Of a stretch of 32,237 bases of DNA, positions 1-7,198 are shown one piece after another. The stretch's first letter is position 1. Every line of letters begins with the position of its first letter. The notes under the pieces are model-generated. The model made no database searches, had not been told where the DNA came from, and was given only the letters and a program-made list of their open reading frames with translations. Position numbers and translations under genes: made by a program. Source of the stretch: Erythrobacter sp. (lineage in GTDB: Bacteria > Pseudomonadota > Alphaproteobacteria > Sphingomonadales > Sphingomonadaceae); NCBI GenBank assembly GCA_013822125.1, contig PNJY01000013.1, positions 1 to 32,237 on the forward strand. The letters run 5' to 3'.

Positions 1-80
1 CAAGCAGCCGAATAGACGGACGGTTCGATAAAGGGATCGTCCATCAGGATGGTCCCAGCCGGATCCGACCGGCACTCGAA

Positions 81-126
81 GAGGGAGATGGGGCTTTCCT
101 GAAATTTCAGGGGGCCCGTCTCCCTC
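81..126 (+). terminator. Long hairpin, likely terminator of an upstream gene
   Basis: Positions 81-88 (GAGGGAGA) pair perfectly with 119-126 (TCTCCCTC). The stem continues through G-U and G-C pairs into an inner perfect palindrome at 98-111 (CCTGAAATTTCAGG). Only a weak pyrimidine tract follows (127-140), so it is an imperfect intrinsic terminator, or a structured RNA/DNA element, for a gene outside the window. Bases 1-80 hold no coding region that I can support. Confidence 0.45.
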
Positions 127-149
127 TCGTCGTTTCTCCCTCACAGTCT

Positions 150-168
150 GGCGAAATATGCTTTCGCC
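150..168. promoter_or_regulatory. Inverted repeat upstream of the GNAT gene
   Basis: GGCGAAA (150-156) and TTTCGCC (162-168) form a perfect 7-bp inverted repeat around a 5-nt centre. It lies about 60 bp upstream of the chosen acetyltransferase start, so it could be an operator or a leader hairpin. No protein partner is implied by the sequence. Confidence 0.3.
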
Positions 169-228
169 GCAATCGAGATGTCATGCAGTTCTCCTAGCGG
201 GGGCTGCGGGGCTTTGAGGAGAGCACTC

Positions 229-762
229 ATGTTCCATCGTACGCAGAACCTGCTCTTGCGGCCTGCCTGGCCCGAGGACTGGCAGATGGTGCACGCCGGT
301 ATCGCCGACCATGGCGTCGTGAGGAACCTTGCCCGCGCGCCATGGCCCTATCAGCCGTCGGATGCGCGCAGCTTCGTCGAATGCATGTGTGAGCCCATGT
401 TTCCGCGCTTTCTCGTCACCCGCACGCGCGATGCCGCGTTGGTGGGGTGCATCGGCATCGACCGCAAGGGAGACGATGGCGAACTGGGATACTGGATCGC
501 GCGCCAGCATTGGGGCCGGGGCTATGCTACAGAGGCGGGCCGGGCGCTCCTAGAAATTTCCGCCATGCTGGGGCATCAGCGATTGGTCGCCAGCCATTTC
601 CTCGACAACCCGGCATCGGGCCGTGTGCTCCGGAAACTGGGTTTCGAGCCGACGGGGCGGGTGACGGCGCGCTACAGCTGTGGGCGCGGCGAAGAGGCTC
701 CCGCAGCCGAATACGCGCTGGAACTGGATCAAGCGCTGGCGGGAATTATGCGCGCGGCGTGA
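229..762 (+). CDS. GNAT family N-acetyltransferase (RimJ/RimL type)
   Basis: This 177-residue protein has the layout of the RimJ/RimL-like GNAT acetyltransferases, which move an acetyl group from acetyl-CoA to an amine. It opens with the typical first strand (residues ~6-12, TQNLLLRP). The acetyl-CoA loop reads QHWGRGYATEAGRALL, preceded by GELGYWIA, and is followed by the usual N-P-A-S-x-R-V-L-x-K-L-G-F ending near residues 125-140. An upstream in-frame ATG at 178 exists. The ATG at 229 is preferred because a GAGGAG ribosome site sits 7 nt ahead and the family normally begins at this point. The substrate (ribosomal protein, antibiotic or small amine) cannot be told. It converges on the PF10118 operon across a shared terminator. 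Confidence 0.85.
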   Translation: MFHRTQNLLLRPAWPEDWQMVHAGIADHGVVRNLARAPWPYQPSDARSFVECMCEPMFPRFLVTRTRDAALVGCIGIDRKGDDGELGYWIARQHWGRGYATEAGRALLEISAMLGHQRLVASHFLDNPASGRVLRKLGFEPTGRVTARYSCGRGEEAPAAEYALELDQALAGIMRAA

Positions 763-770
763 TCGCAACA

Positions 771-802
771 GAAACCCCAGCGTCGTGCGGCGCCGGGGTT
801 TC
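771..802. terminator. Bidirectional intrinsic terminator
   Basis: GAAACCCC (771-778) pairs perfectly with GGGGTTTC (795-802), with further GCG/CGC pairing inside after one A/C mismatch. TTTCATTT follows on the plus strand. It lies between the convergent acetyltransferase (ends 762) and PF10118 gene (ends 824), so it probably stops transcription from both sides. Confidence 0.7.
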
Positions 803-823
803 ATTTCGTGCAGGGGCGAATGG

Positions 824-1705
824 TTATTCCGCCGGCATTAGCGCGTCGGCATATTCGCCTTCGAAGCGGCCGATCAGTGCGCGATCGTCGTGGTTCCAGG
901 GGTGAAACCGGGGGCTGAAATATGAAATCCACGCGGGGAATATCCGCCGCACCACGCCGGGGCTTACGGTAAGATACTTGAGCAGTCCCCAGCGCGCTTT
1001 CCATCCAGTGATTCCGTCCTGCGCCAACAGATTAAGCGAATCCTCCCAGCGGTTGCGGAAGAACCGGCCCGTAACCACCAGCATCATCATGCTGCGGACT
1101 TTCCACCGCTTCGCGGGCGTCCAGCCGCGTGTGGCATGGATCCACACGTCAAATGCCACGCCCTTGTGCTCGATTTCCTCGATCGCATGCCAGCGCCACA
1201 TGCTGTGTACTTCAGGGTCCGCCTTGGCGAAATGGCGCGGGTTGATCAGGAATTCGTGCGCCATCATGGCGGTGAAGTGCTCAAGCGCCATGGTGGCGGC
1301 AAGGTTTAGGATTTCAGGCCGTCCCTTGGTCAACGCCAGCATCTCCTCAACGCGCTTGTCGATCCGCTTGATGTCGTATCCGGCATCCTCGGCCAGACGG
1401 TTGAAGGCGATGTGTTCGCGTGTGTGGTTTATTTCCTGCTTGATGAAGGCGCGGATTTCGGCCTCGAGTTTGGGCGGTGCGCCATCGCGATGTGCCTTGA
1501 CTGCCTCGATAAAGAAGGCCTCGCCGCGCGGGAACGTGGCTGAAAGCGCGTTGTGCCATGCAGTGCCGAACGGTTCTCCCGCCCACCAGCGGCGAGGCGT
1601 GGTCTCGCGGTTGAAGCGCTGGTCGCGCACGGTGATTTTATGGTCGGCTGGCGTGGGAGCGACGAATGCTCCGGCTTCGGGCGTAATTCTGCTGGGGGCG
1701 TTCAT
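824..1705 (-). CDS. PF10118-family protein ('metal-dependent hydrolase'), paralogue 2
   Basis: This 293-residue protein belongs to the family usually annotated as predicted metal-dependent hydrolase (COG3687/PF10118). It is clearly a paralogue of the gene just upstream (1794-2726): both share RGEAFF, QEINHTREH, ALEHF, a RWHAxEExEHKG block and an RWW near the N-terminus, and both end in DAxMPAE. The conserved Glu/His set (E in RGEAFF; ExxH in QEINH; E in ALEH; ExxH in EEIEH) has the spacing order of a four-helix di-iron carboxylate site. An oxidase or oxygenase role is therefore as plausible as hydrolysis. The ATG at 1705 is chosen by alignment with the paralogue; the longer open frame to 1834 has no family resemblance. 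The gene probably forms an operon with its paralogue, 88 bp away. A TTGACA lies in that gap (minus strand, 1767-1762) but its -10 partner is poor. Confidence 0.8.
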   Translation of the reverse strand: MNAPSRITPEAGAFVAPTPADHKITVRDQRFNRETTPRRWWAGEPFGTAWHNALSATFPRGEAFFIEAVKAHRDGAPPKLEAEIRAFIKQEINHTREHIAFNRLAEDAGYDIKRIDKRVEEMLALTKGRPEILNLAATMALEHFTAMMAHEFLINPRHFAKADPEVHSMWRWHAIEEIEHKGVAFDVWIHATRGWTPAKRWKVRSMMMLVVTGRFFRNRWEDSLNLLAQDGITGWKARWGLLKYLTVSPGVVRRIFPAWISYFSPRFHPWNHDDRALIGRFEGEYADALMPAE

Positions 1706-1793
1706 GGAATTGTCCGACGATATTGACTTGCGCCATCGTGAGTAGCGCTTACTTACACCAATGTCAATAAGTCGGCGGCTTTGCCAATTCTGC

Positions 1794-2726
1794 CTATTCC
1801 GCGGGCATGACCGCATCTGCATAGGGGCTGTCATACTTCCTGATCAGTGGCCGGTCATCGTGCTTCCAAGGATGGAAACCCGGCATCAGGATCGTCGCCC
1901 ATTCGAACGCCATGTGACGCATCATCCCGGGCGTGAGCCACAGGTAACTGTAAAGACGCCATTTTGCGCGCCAGCCGGTTATTCCGTCCTGCCGCATCAG
2001 GCCCAGCGCATCGCGGATCCGGTTTCCGAAGTATTTCTTCGTGATCAACGCTGCGATCAGCGTACGGGTCTTGTAGCGCTTCCATCCGCTCCAGTCGCGT
2101 GTGGCGTGGAGCCAGATGTCATAGACCAGCCCCTTGTGCTCAAGCTCTTCGGTGGCATGCCAGCGCCACACCTCGGCAGCGATCGGATCGGCGCCCGCCA
2201 GATAGCGTGGATCGGTAAGCAATTGCCGCCCGATGGTCGCGGCGAAATGTTCGAGCGCGATCGAAATGGCGAGGTTGAATTCCTTCGCCCGCCCTTCGGT
2301 GAGCGCAAGCATCTCGTGAATGCCGCGGTCGATGCTCTCGACGTCGTAGCCATGATCCTGAACCAGCCGGTTGAAGGCGACATGTTCGCGGGTGTGGTTG
2401 ATTTCCTGCCGGGTGAATGCCTTGATCTCGCGAGCGAGGCGCGGCGGCAAACCGTCGCGAAACAGCTTGAGCGTGTCGATGAAGAAAGCTTCCCCGCGCG
2501 GCAGGCTGGCCGAAACCGAATTGTACCAGGCGGTCGCAACCGGATCATTCGCCAGCCACCAGCGCGGCGTACGGTGCGTGCGGTCAAAACGCTGGTCACG
2601 CACGATAAGCGCAAGCTCCTCGGGGGTGGCGCTGCCCCTTGCGGTAATACCGGTTTCAGGGGCAAGCTGCGCGGGCTTGCCCGGCGTCGCTGTGCGTTCT
2701 AGGTCAGGGGACTGAAGCTCGCTCAT
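1794..2726 (-). CDS. PF10118-family protein ('metal-dependent hydrolase'), paralogue 1
   Basis: This 310-residue protein is the first gene of a tandem pair. Candidate metal ligands are E79 (RGEAFF), E108 and H111 (QEINH), E159 (ALEH), and E194 and H197 (EELEH). This is an E / ExxH / E / ExxH series on predicted helices, as in ferritin-like di-iron proteins. The family is known by name as a predicted hydrolase; the di-iron reading is my inference. There is no signal peptide, and the C-terminal third is rich in aromatic and hydrophobic residues (YSYLWLTPGMMRHMAFEWATILMPGFHPW), so it may be membrane-associated. It is divergent from the TetR gene at 2757, which is the obvious candidate regulator. 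Its promoter appears to give a leaderless transcript (see the regulatory entry). Confidence 0.82.
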   Translation of the reverse strand: MSELQSPDLERTATPGKPAQLAPETGITARGSATPEELALIVRDQRFDRTHRTPRWWLANDPVATAWYNSVSASLPRGEAFFIDTLKLFRDGLPPRLAREIKAFTRQEINHTREHVAFNRLVQDHGYDVESIDRGIHEMLALTEGRAKEFNLAISIALEHFAATIGRQLLTDPRYLAGADPIAAEVWRWHATEELEHKGLVYDIWLHATRDWSGWKRYKTRTLIAALITKKYFGNRIRDALGLMRQDGITGWRAKWRLYSYLWLTPGMMRHMAFEWATILMPGFHPWKHDDRPLIRKYDSPYADAVMPAE

Positions 2727-2727
2727 A

Positions 2728-2763
2728 AATTAAGATTCTATTAGGCAAAGGATTCGATGGCAA
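2728..2763 (-). promoter_or_regulatory. Sigma70-type promoter of the PF10118 operon
   Basis: Read on the minus strand, TTGCCA (2763-2758) is followed after exactly 17 nt by TAGAAT (2740-2735). Each hexamer matches 5 of 6 consensus bases. The expected transcription start is near 2728, and the ATG is at 2726, so the mRNA should have essentially no leader. The -35 hexamer overlaps the start codon of the divergent tetR gene, so a repressor bound in this 30-bp gap would affect both genes. Confidence 0.6.
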
Positions 2764-3356
2764 GCCGCAAGCGTCTGACACCGCAAGAGTCGCGCAGTTC
2801 CGCGCTTGAAGCCGCGCGTGCCCTGCTCATAGAATCCGGTCCACAGGCAGTGACACTGAAGGCAGTTGCCGGGCGAATTGGCCGCACTCATGCCAATTTG
2901 TTGCACCATTTCGGATCGGCTGCCGGATTGCAGAAGGAACTGGCGCGGCATCTGGCCGAAACCGTGTGCGAGACGATCAGGGAGGCGGTGCGGGCGAGCC
3001 GCGCGGGGCTCGGCAGCCCGCGCGAGGTGGTGGACCTGGCATTCGACGCCTTCGACAAGGAAGGTGCGGGCGCGCTCGCCAGCTGGATGATTCTGACCGG
3101 CAACGAGGATGCGCTGACCCCGATCGTGGAAACAATCCATCAGCTGGTAGATGACATCGCGCAGGAAGAAGCCGCGCACGCGGGCGATGTCATGCGCGTG
3201 CACGAAGATACGCTGGCGCTGGTGCTGATGGCGATGGGCGACGCATTGATCGGCGCCGCGCTGGCACGCTCGCTCGGCCTGCCGGAAACCGCCGCGCGCG
3301 ACCGGGCGCAGCGGATGCTGGAGAACTCGATCGCCGCTCTCAGTCAACCGGCTTGA
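2757..3356 (+). CDS. TetR family transcriptional regulator
   Basis: This 199-residue protein has a TetR-type N-terminal helix-turn-helix (residues ~15-60): an ALEAARALLIESGPQAVTLKAVA stretch, then IGRTHANLLHHFGSAAGL, where the recognition helix ends in the family's typical HHF-G-S pattern. The remaining ~135 residues are helical, as expected for a ligand-binding and dimer domain; the ligand is unknown. AAGGA lies 5 nt before the ATG. The gene is divergent from the PF10118 pair with only 30 bp between start codons, so it most likely controls that pair and itself. Its 3' end overlaps the convergent ygfZ gene by 17 bp. Confidence 0.85.
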   Translation: MASRKRLTPQESRSSALEAARALLIESGPQAVTLKAVAGRIGRTHANLLHHFGSAAGLQKELARHLAETVCETIREAVRASRAGLGSPREVVDLAFDAFDKEGAGALASWMILTGNEDALTPIVETIHQLVDDIAQEEAAHAGDVMRVHEDTLALVLMAMGDALIGAALARSLGLPETAARDRAQRMLENSIAALSQPA

Positions 3357-4101
3357 GCGCGGCCCGCAACCAATCGGGCGCGTCCGGCGCGGCAATATCC
3401 TCGACCCGGCGATGATCGATGGCGAGGCCGAGCTCGGCATATGCAGCCTGCCGCCGCTTTTCGTCCGATTCGGCCAAGGGCACCACCACCAGCCGCCGGT
3501 TGACCTTCTGCCGCCAATTCATCCGCGCGGTGTTTTCCTGCCCGATGTAGCAACCCTTGCCGAAGCTGACGCCGCCCAGCTCGGCGGCATTGGCTTCAAG
3601 CCACAGGATGTCGCCCAGCTCTGCCCGGCCTTCTGGCACGCCAAGCGCGAGACGGTGCGAGAGCCAGGCGGCATCGGCGCTTTCATCCTGCGGTGAGACA
3701 GGCGCGATCCAGCGAAAGCCCAATTCCGCCAGGCGCGGGTCAGCGGCTGCGTCGGGGCGTGCATGTGCCTGCCAGTGGACTGCGAGCGCTTCGTCGCGGG
3801 CAATTCCCAGCTTCCTGCGCAGACGGTAGAGCGAGAGACGCTTGACCAGATCGTCAGCCACCTCCGCCTCGCAGTCGATCAGCAGGTCCTCATCCGTTCG
3901 CCCTGAGTCTGCCGAATAGTCGGCCCAGACCAGAAAATCGAACAGGGCCTTGCCCTGCGGCGTCAGCAACCCTGCATAGACAGGCAGTACTTCAGTGACA
4001 TCGTTGGTCACCAGCGCTTGCAGGAAATCGCGCGGGCTTTCACCTTCCTCCAGGGCGGAAACCCTCACAATCGCGCGGTTGAAAAGCCGTGTCTCGCCCA
4101 T
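3340..4101 (-). CDS. ygfZ: YgfZ/GcvT-like folate-binding protein
   Basis: This 253-residue protein resembles YgfZ (COG0354), a tetrahydrofolate-dependent factor for Fe-S enzyme maintenance and tRNA thiomodification. The signature around the conserved Cys is present as GKGCYIGQENTARM, matching the family K-G-C-Y-x-G-Q-E motif. The N-terminal RDFLQALVTNDV block and the LTPQGKALFDF segment also fit. Length is somewhat below the 320-odd residues of the E. coli protein, as is usual in alphaproteobacteria. It starts 2 bp after the stop codon of the ATP-grasp gene, so the two are probably co-transcribed. Its 3' end overlaps the convergent tetR by 17 bp. Confidence 0.88.
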   Translation of the reverse strand: MGETRLFNRAIVRVSALEEGESPRDFLQALVTNDVTEVLPVYAGLLTPQGKALFDFLVWADYSADSGRTDEDLLIDCEAEVADDLVKRLSLYRLRRKLGIARDEALAVHWQAHARPDAAADPRLAELGFRWIAPVSPQDESADAAWLSHRLALGVPEGRAELGDILWLEANAAELGGVSFGKGCYIGQENTARMNWRQKVNRRLVVVPLAESDEKRRQAAYAELGLAIDHRRVEDIAAPDAPDWLRAALKPVD

Positions 4102-4103
4102 GA

Positions 4104-4988
4104 TCAGCCAAGCCTCCGATTGATCGCCTGCGCCAGGCGCGGGCCCAGGTTGGGGCCCTCCTCGGGGTATAGATAGGGTTCGATCAGTTCGGCTTCCATC
4201 AGCAACAATTGGCCCTCATCGCCGCGCACCATATCGATTCGCGCATAGAGCGGCGGGTCGAGCGGCAGCAGATCGAGGATTGTCGCCGCGCTGGCAACGT
4301 CAGCTTTGGCCGGTTCGATCGCGCGATTGCTGCCGCCGTAAATCGACTGGATTCGATAATCGCCGTTCGCCGCGCTTTTGAGAAGCGCGTGAGACAACTG
4401 GCCATCGATGAACACGAAGGAATACTCGCCTTCACTGGCAATCGCGTGCTGGAACGGCTGGATCATAGCGGGCCGGTCCATGCTCCAATCGGGCGCAATC
4501 GACTCGCCGCGCCCGAAGATTTGCTGCCCTTCGGCACCGGCCCCGACCTGCCGTTTCACTACAACGCGATCGCTGCCGAACTGTGCGAAGGCGTGTTCGA
4601 TGTCGGCGGCAGTGGGATGTTCGACCCATAGGGTGGGGATGGTCCTGGCACCCAGATCAGCCAACGCGCCAAGATAACGCTTGTCGATGTTCCAGCGCAC
4701 GGTTTCTGGCGAATTGCACAGCATGATTCCGGTCGCTTCGAGCGCGTCGATCTTCGCGAGGAATTCGGCCAGATTGTCCTGATAGTCCCAGGGCGTCCCC
4801 ACCAGCACCAACGGCATTCCGGCAAATTCGGCCATTGGCGCGCGCCAGTCCATCACCCGAAGCTCATGCCCCAGATCGGTCAGCGCCGGCGTCAAGGCGC
4901 TGACCTGCCGGTCGTGCTCATACGCGTCTTTGCGTCGCACCGGCGATCCGGGCAAAGTCGCCGCACAGGCCAGAAATCCGATATTCAT
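4104..4988 (-). CDS. ATP-grasp domain protein (RimK/glutathione-synthetase-like, DcsG-like)
   Basis: This 294-residue protein looks like a stand-alone ATP-grasp enzyme that couples ATP hydrolysis to amide or peptide-type bond formation. Recognisable parts are the N-terminal MNIGFLACAA strand, an SPETVRWNIDKRYL linker, the lysine-containing strand DRVVVKRQVGAGAEG, a hinge strand MIQPFQHAIASEGEYSFVFIDGQ, and the Mg-binding end LYARIDMVRGDEGQLLLMEAELIEPYLY. It resembles proteins annotated as ATP-grasp or cycloserine-biosynthesis-like; the substrate is unknown. The ATG at 4988 is chosen because the preceding 32 codons of open frame show no family resemblance; an AAGGTG lies about 13 nt upstream, a little far. 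It is probably an operon with ygfZ and is divergent from pyrC. Confidence 0.75.
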   Translation of the reverse strand: MNIGFLACAATLPGSPVRRKDAYEHDRQVSALTPALTDLGHELRVMDWRAPMAEFAGMPLVLVGTPWDYQDNLAEFLAKIDALEATGIMLCNSPETVRWNIDKRYLGALADLGARTIPTLWVEHPTAADIEHAFAQFGSDRVVVKRQVGAGAEGQQIFGRGESIAPDWSMDRPAMIQPFQHAIASEGEYSFVFIDGQLSHALLKSAANGDYRIQSIYGGSNRAIEPAKADVASAATILDLLPLDPPLYARIDMVRGDEGQLLLMEAELIEPYLYPEEGPNLGPRLAQAINRRLG

Positions 4989-4996
4989 GGGGGTCA

Positions 4997-5039
4997 ATGC
5001 ACCTTGTCGAATGTTCAGGGTCGGGACCCTAGGGTGCAT
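4997..5039. promoter_or_regulatory. Nested inverted repeats between the ATP-grasp gene and pyrC
   Basis: An outer arm ATGCACC (4997-5003) pairs with GGTGCAT (5033-5039). Inside it lies a second inverted repeat, GGGTC-GG-GACCC (5018-5029). CCCTAGGG (5027-5034) is an alternative palindrome that cannot form at the same time as the others. The 110-bp gap is a divergent promoter region, so this may be an operator or a leader RNA able to take alternative folds. No clear -10/-35 pair was found for either gene. Confidence 0.35.
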
Positions 5040-5098
5040 CCCATATTGAAGCGCGCAGCCTATGGCCAGAGTGTGCTTGCGCAAGTAAGGGACAACCC

Positions 5099-6142
5099 AT
5101 GTCCGCCGCAGACTCGATCACGATCGCCCGGCCCGATGACTGGCACGTCCACCTGCGCGACGGGGCTATGCTGCGCGATGTGCTGCCATGGACCGCGCGC
5201 CAGTTCGCCCGCGCGATCGTGATGCCGAACCTCTCTCCGCCGGTCACCGACATGGCGAGCGCTGCCGCCTATCGCGAGCGGATCATCGCGGCAATTCCGC
5301 CGGGAATCGACTTCACCCCGCTGATGACCTGCTATCTGACAGACGACACCGATCCCGACGATCTGGCGCGCGGCGCAGCCGAGGGGGTGTTCACCGCGGC
5401 CAAGCTCTACCCTGCCAATGCCACCACTAATTCTGCGCGCGGCGTCAGCGACATGCGCCGGATCTATCCTCTGCTAGGGCGAATGGAGGCAGAGGGAATC
5501 GTGCTGTGCGTGCACGGCGAGGTAACCGACGCGCAAGTCGATGTGTTCGACCGCGAGGCCGAGTTTATCGAATGCCACCTGCGCCCGATCACCCACAATT
5601 TTCCGCGGCTCAAGGTGGTGTTCGAGCATATCACGACACAAGAGGCGGTGAACTTCGTGCTCGAAAGCGGGGGAAATCTCGCCGCGACTATCACCCCGCA
5701 GCATCTTCACCTCAACCGCAACGCCATGCTGGTTGGCGGCATCCGCCCGCACGCCTATTGCCTGCCCGTCGCCAAGCGCGAAGCGCACCGGCTGGCGTTG
5801 CGCAAGGCGGCGACATCGGGCGATCCTCGCTTCTTCCTGGGCACCGACAGTGCGCCGCACCTGCGCGCGGCCAAGGAAAGCGCATGCGGGTGCGCGGGGA
5901 TTTTCAACGCTCCCTTTGCTATCGAAAGCTATTGCACGGTGTTCGACGAGGAGCGCGCGCTCGACCGGCTTGAAGGTTTCGCCTCGCTCCATGGCCCTGC
6001 CTTTTACGGATTGCCGGTCAATCGGGCGACGATCACGTTAGAGCGGCGTGAGGTCGAGGTTCCTGCGATGCTCAGCGCAGCGGGCGAGGGTATCGTGCCC
6101 TTTCATGCCGGTGAGACGCTGGGCTGGCGGCTCGTTTCCTAA
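5099..6142 (+). CDS. pyrC: Dihydroorotase
   Basis: This 347-residue protein matches the short (class II, E. coli PyrC type) dihydroorotases, which cyclise carbamoyl-aspartate to dihydroorotate in pyrimidine synthesis. All zinc-site residues are visible: H16 and H18 in DWHVHLRDG, the carboxylated lysine K102 in TAAKLYP, H139 in VLCVHGE, H177 in FEHITT and D250 in FLGTDSAPH. Length agrees closely with the family. AAGGGA stands 8 nt before the ATG. The stop codon TAA shares its bases with the stop of the convergent rarD-like gene (4-bp overlap at 6139-6142). Confidence 0.96.
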   Translation: MSAADSITIARPDDWHVHLRDGAMLRDVLPWTARQFARAIVMPNLSPPVTDMASAAAYRERIIAAIPPGIDFTPLMTCYLTDDTDPDDLARGAAEGVFTAAKLYPANATTNSARGVSDMRRIYPLLGRMEAEGIVLCVHGEVTDAQVDVFDREAEFIECHLRPITHNFPRLKVVFEHITTQEAVNFVLESGGNLAATITPQHLHLNRNAMLVGGIRPHAYCLPVAKREAHRLALRKAATSGDPRFFLGTDSAPHLRAAKESACGCAGIFNAPFAIESYCTVFDEERALDRLEGFASLHGPAFYGLPVNRATITLERREVEVPAMLSAAGEGIVPFHAGETLGWRLVS

Positions 6143-7035
6143 GCGGCTGCCGAACGCCTCTTGAGCAAGTCCCAAACGAACACTGCGATCGCCGCCCAGA
6201 TCAGCACGAAGCTGCCCAACTGGGCCGGGCGCAGCGGTTCGTGAAATACGGTCAGCCCGAGGATGAAGACGATCGAGGGCGCCAGGAACTGGACGAAGCC
6301 CAGCGTCGAATAGTCCATCCGGCGCGCGGCAATCGCGAACAGCAGCAGCGGGAACGCGGTGAGCGCGCCTCCCAGCACAATCAGCATGCTCATTGCCGGA
6401 TCGTGCCCGAACGAAGAGCCTTGCGGGCTCGACGCATACCACAATACAATGCCGCATGCTGGCAAAAGCAGGAACGCGGACTCGACCGTCAGACCGGGAA
6501 GCGAGCCGACCGGCACCTGCTTGCGAACCAGCCCGTAAATCCCGAAACTGATGCCCAGGCTGAGGCTGATCCACAGGCTGGTGAGCGCGCCGGCCAGCAG
6601 CAGCACCACGGCGATGGCGGCGATTGCCACTGCCAGCCACTGCGCGCGCGACAGCCGCTCGCCCAACAGCACCGTGCCCAACAGGACATTGATCAGCGGG
6701 TTGAGGTAATAGCCCATGCTGGCCGCATAGACGTGGCCGTTCTGGATTGCCCAGATATAGATCAGCCAGTTCACGGCAATCAGCAGCGCGCTCAGCATCA
6801 GCATCGCCATACTCTTGCTGCTGGAAAAGGCTTCCTTCAGGGCCGGGAACTGCCGCCTTGCCGCCACGATTGCCAGGCATATGGGCAGTGTCCAGATGAT
6901 GCGCCAGCCAACGAATTCCAGTGCGGGAACTGAACGCACGAAGATCAGGTAAATCGGCAGGAAGCCCCAGATGAGGTAGGCTCCCAGCGCATGAGGAAGG
7001 CCGGATTTGCGCCCGGAAGCTGGATCTGGGGTCAT
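6139..7035 (-). CDS. rarD: EamA-family permease, RarD type
   Basis: This 298-residue polytopic membrane protein matches RarD, a member of the drug/metabolite transporter superfamily with ten membrane helices. The N-terminal GAYLIWGFLPIYLIFVRSVP, the WRIIWTLPICL segment and NWLIYIWAIQNGHVYAASMGYYLNPLI are hallmark RarD stretches, as is the second-repeat LGFVQFLAPSIVFILGLTVFHEPL. The transported compound is not known for this family. The ATG at 7035 is chosen because it puts a short hydrophilic tail before the first helix; the extra 32 upstream codons look non-coding. The next gene upstream on this strand ends 163 bp away. Confidence 0.9.
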   Translation of the reverse strand: MTPDPASGRKSGLPHALGAYLIWGFLPIYLIFVRSVPALEFVGWRIIWTLPICLAIVAARRQFPALKEAFSSSKSMAMLMLSALLIAVNWLIYIWAIQNGHVYAASMGYYLNPLINVLLGTVLLGERLSRAQWLAVAIAAIAVVLLLAGALTSLWISLSLGISFGIYGLVRKQVPVGSLPGLTVESAFLLLPACGIVLWYASSPQGSSFGHDPAMSMLIVLGGALTAFPLLLFAIAARRMDYSTLGFVQFLAPSIVFILGLTVFHEPLRPAQLGSFVLIWAAIAVFVWDLLKRRSAAA

Positions 7036-7198
7036 TGCCGGTGGCCTTATGCGGCCCATCGGATATGGACAAGCGGGCAATGCGAAACTTTGCCGATTTG
7101 GCCCGTATGCCCGGCCGGATCGCTTCGCCACCCTCTTGTGCGGATGGCGAAACGTAACTCCGGTCGGTCCTGCCGGTGCTATATTCCGTTGCGGCGAA

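Noticed and set aside
1-195. Open frame running from the window edge toward the acetyltransferase
   Set aside because: It crosses a long hairpin and has no recognisable protein content, so I do not call it a gene end.
1761-2702. 313-codon open frame opposite PF10118 paralogue 1
   Set aside because: It mirrors a well-supported gene and has no family resemblance.
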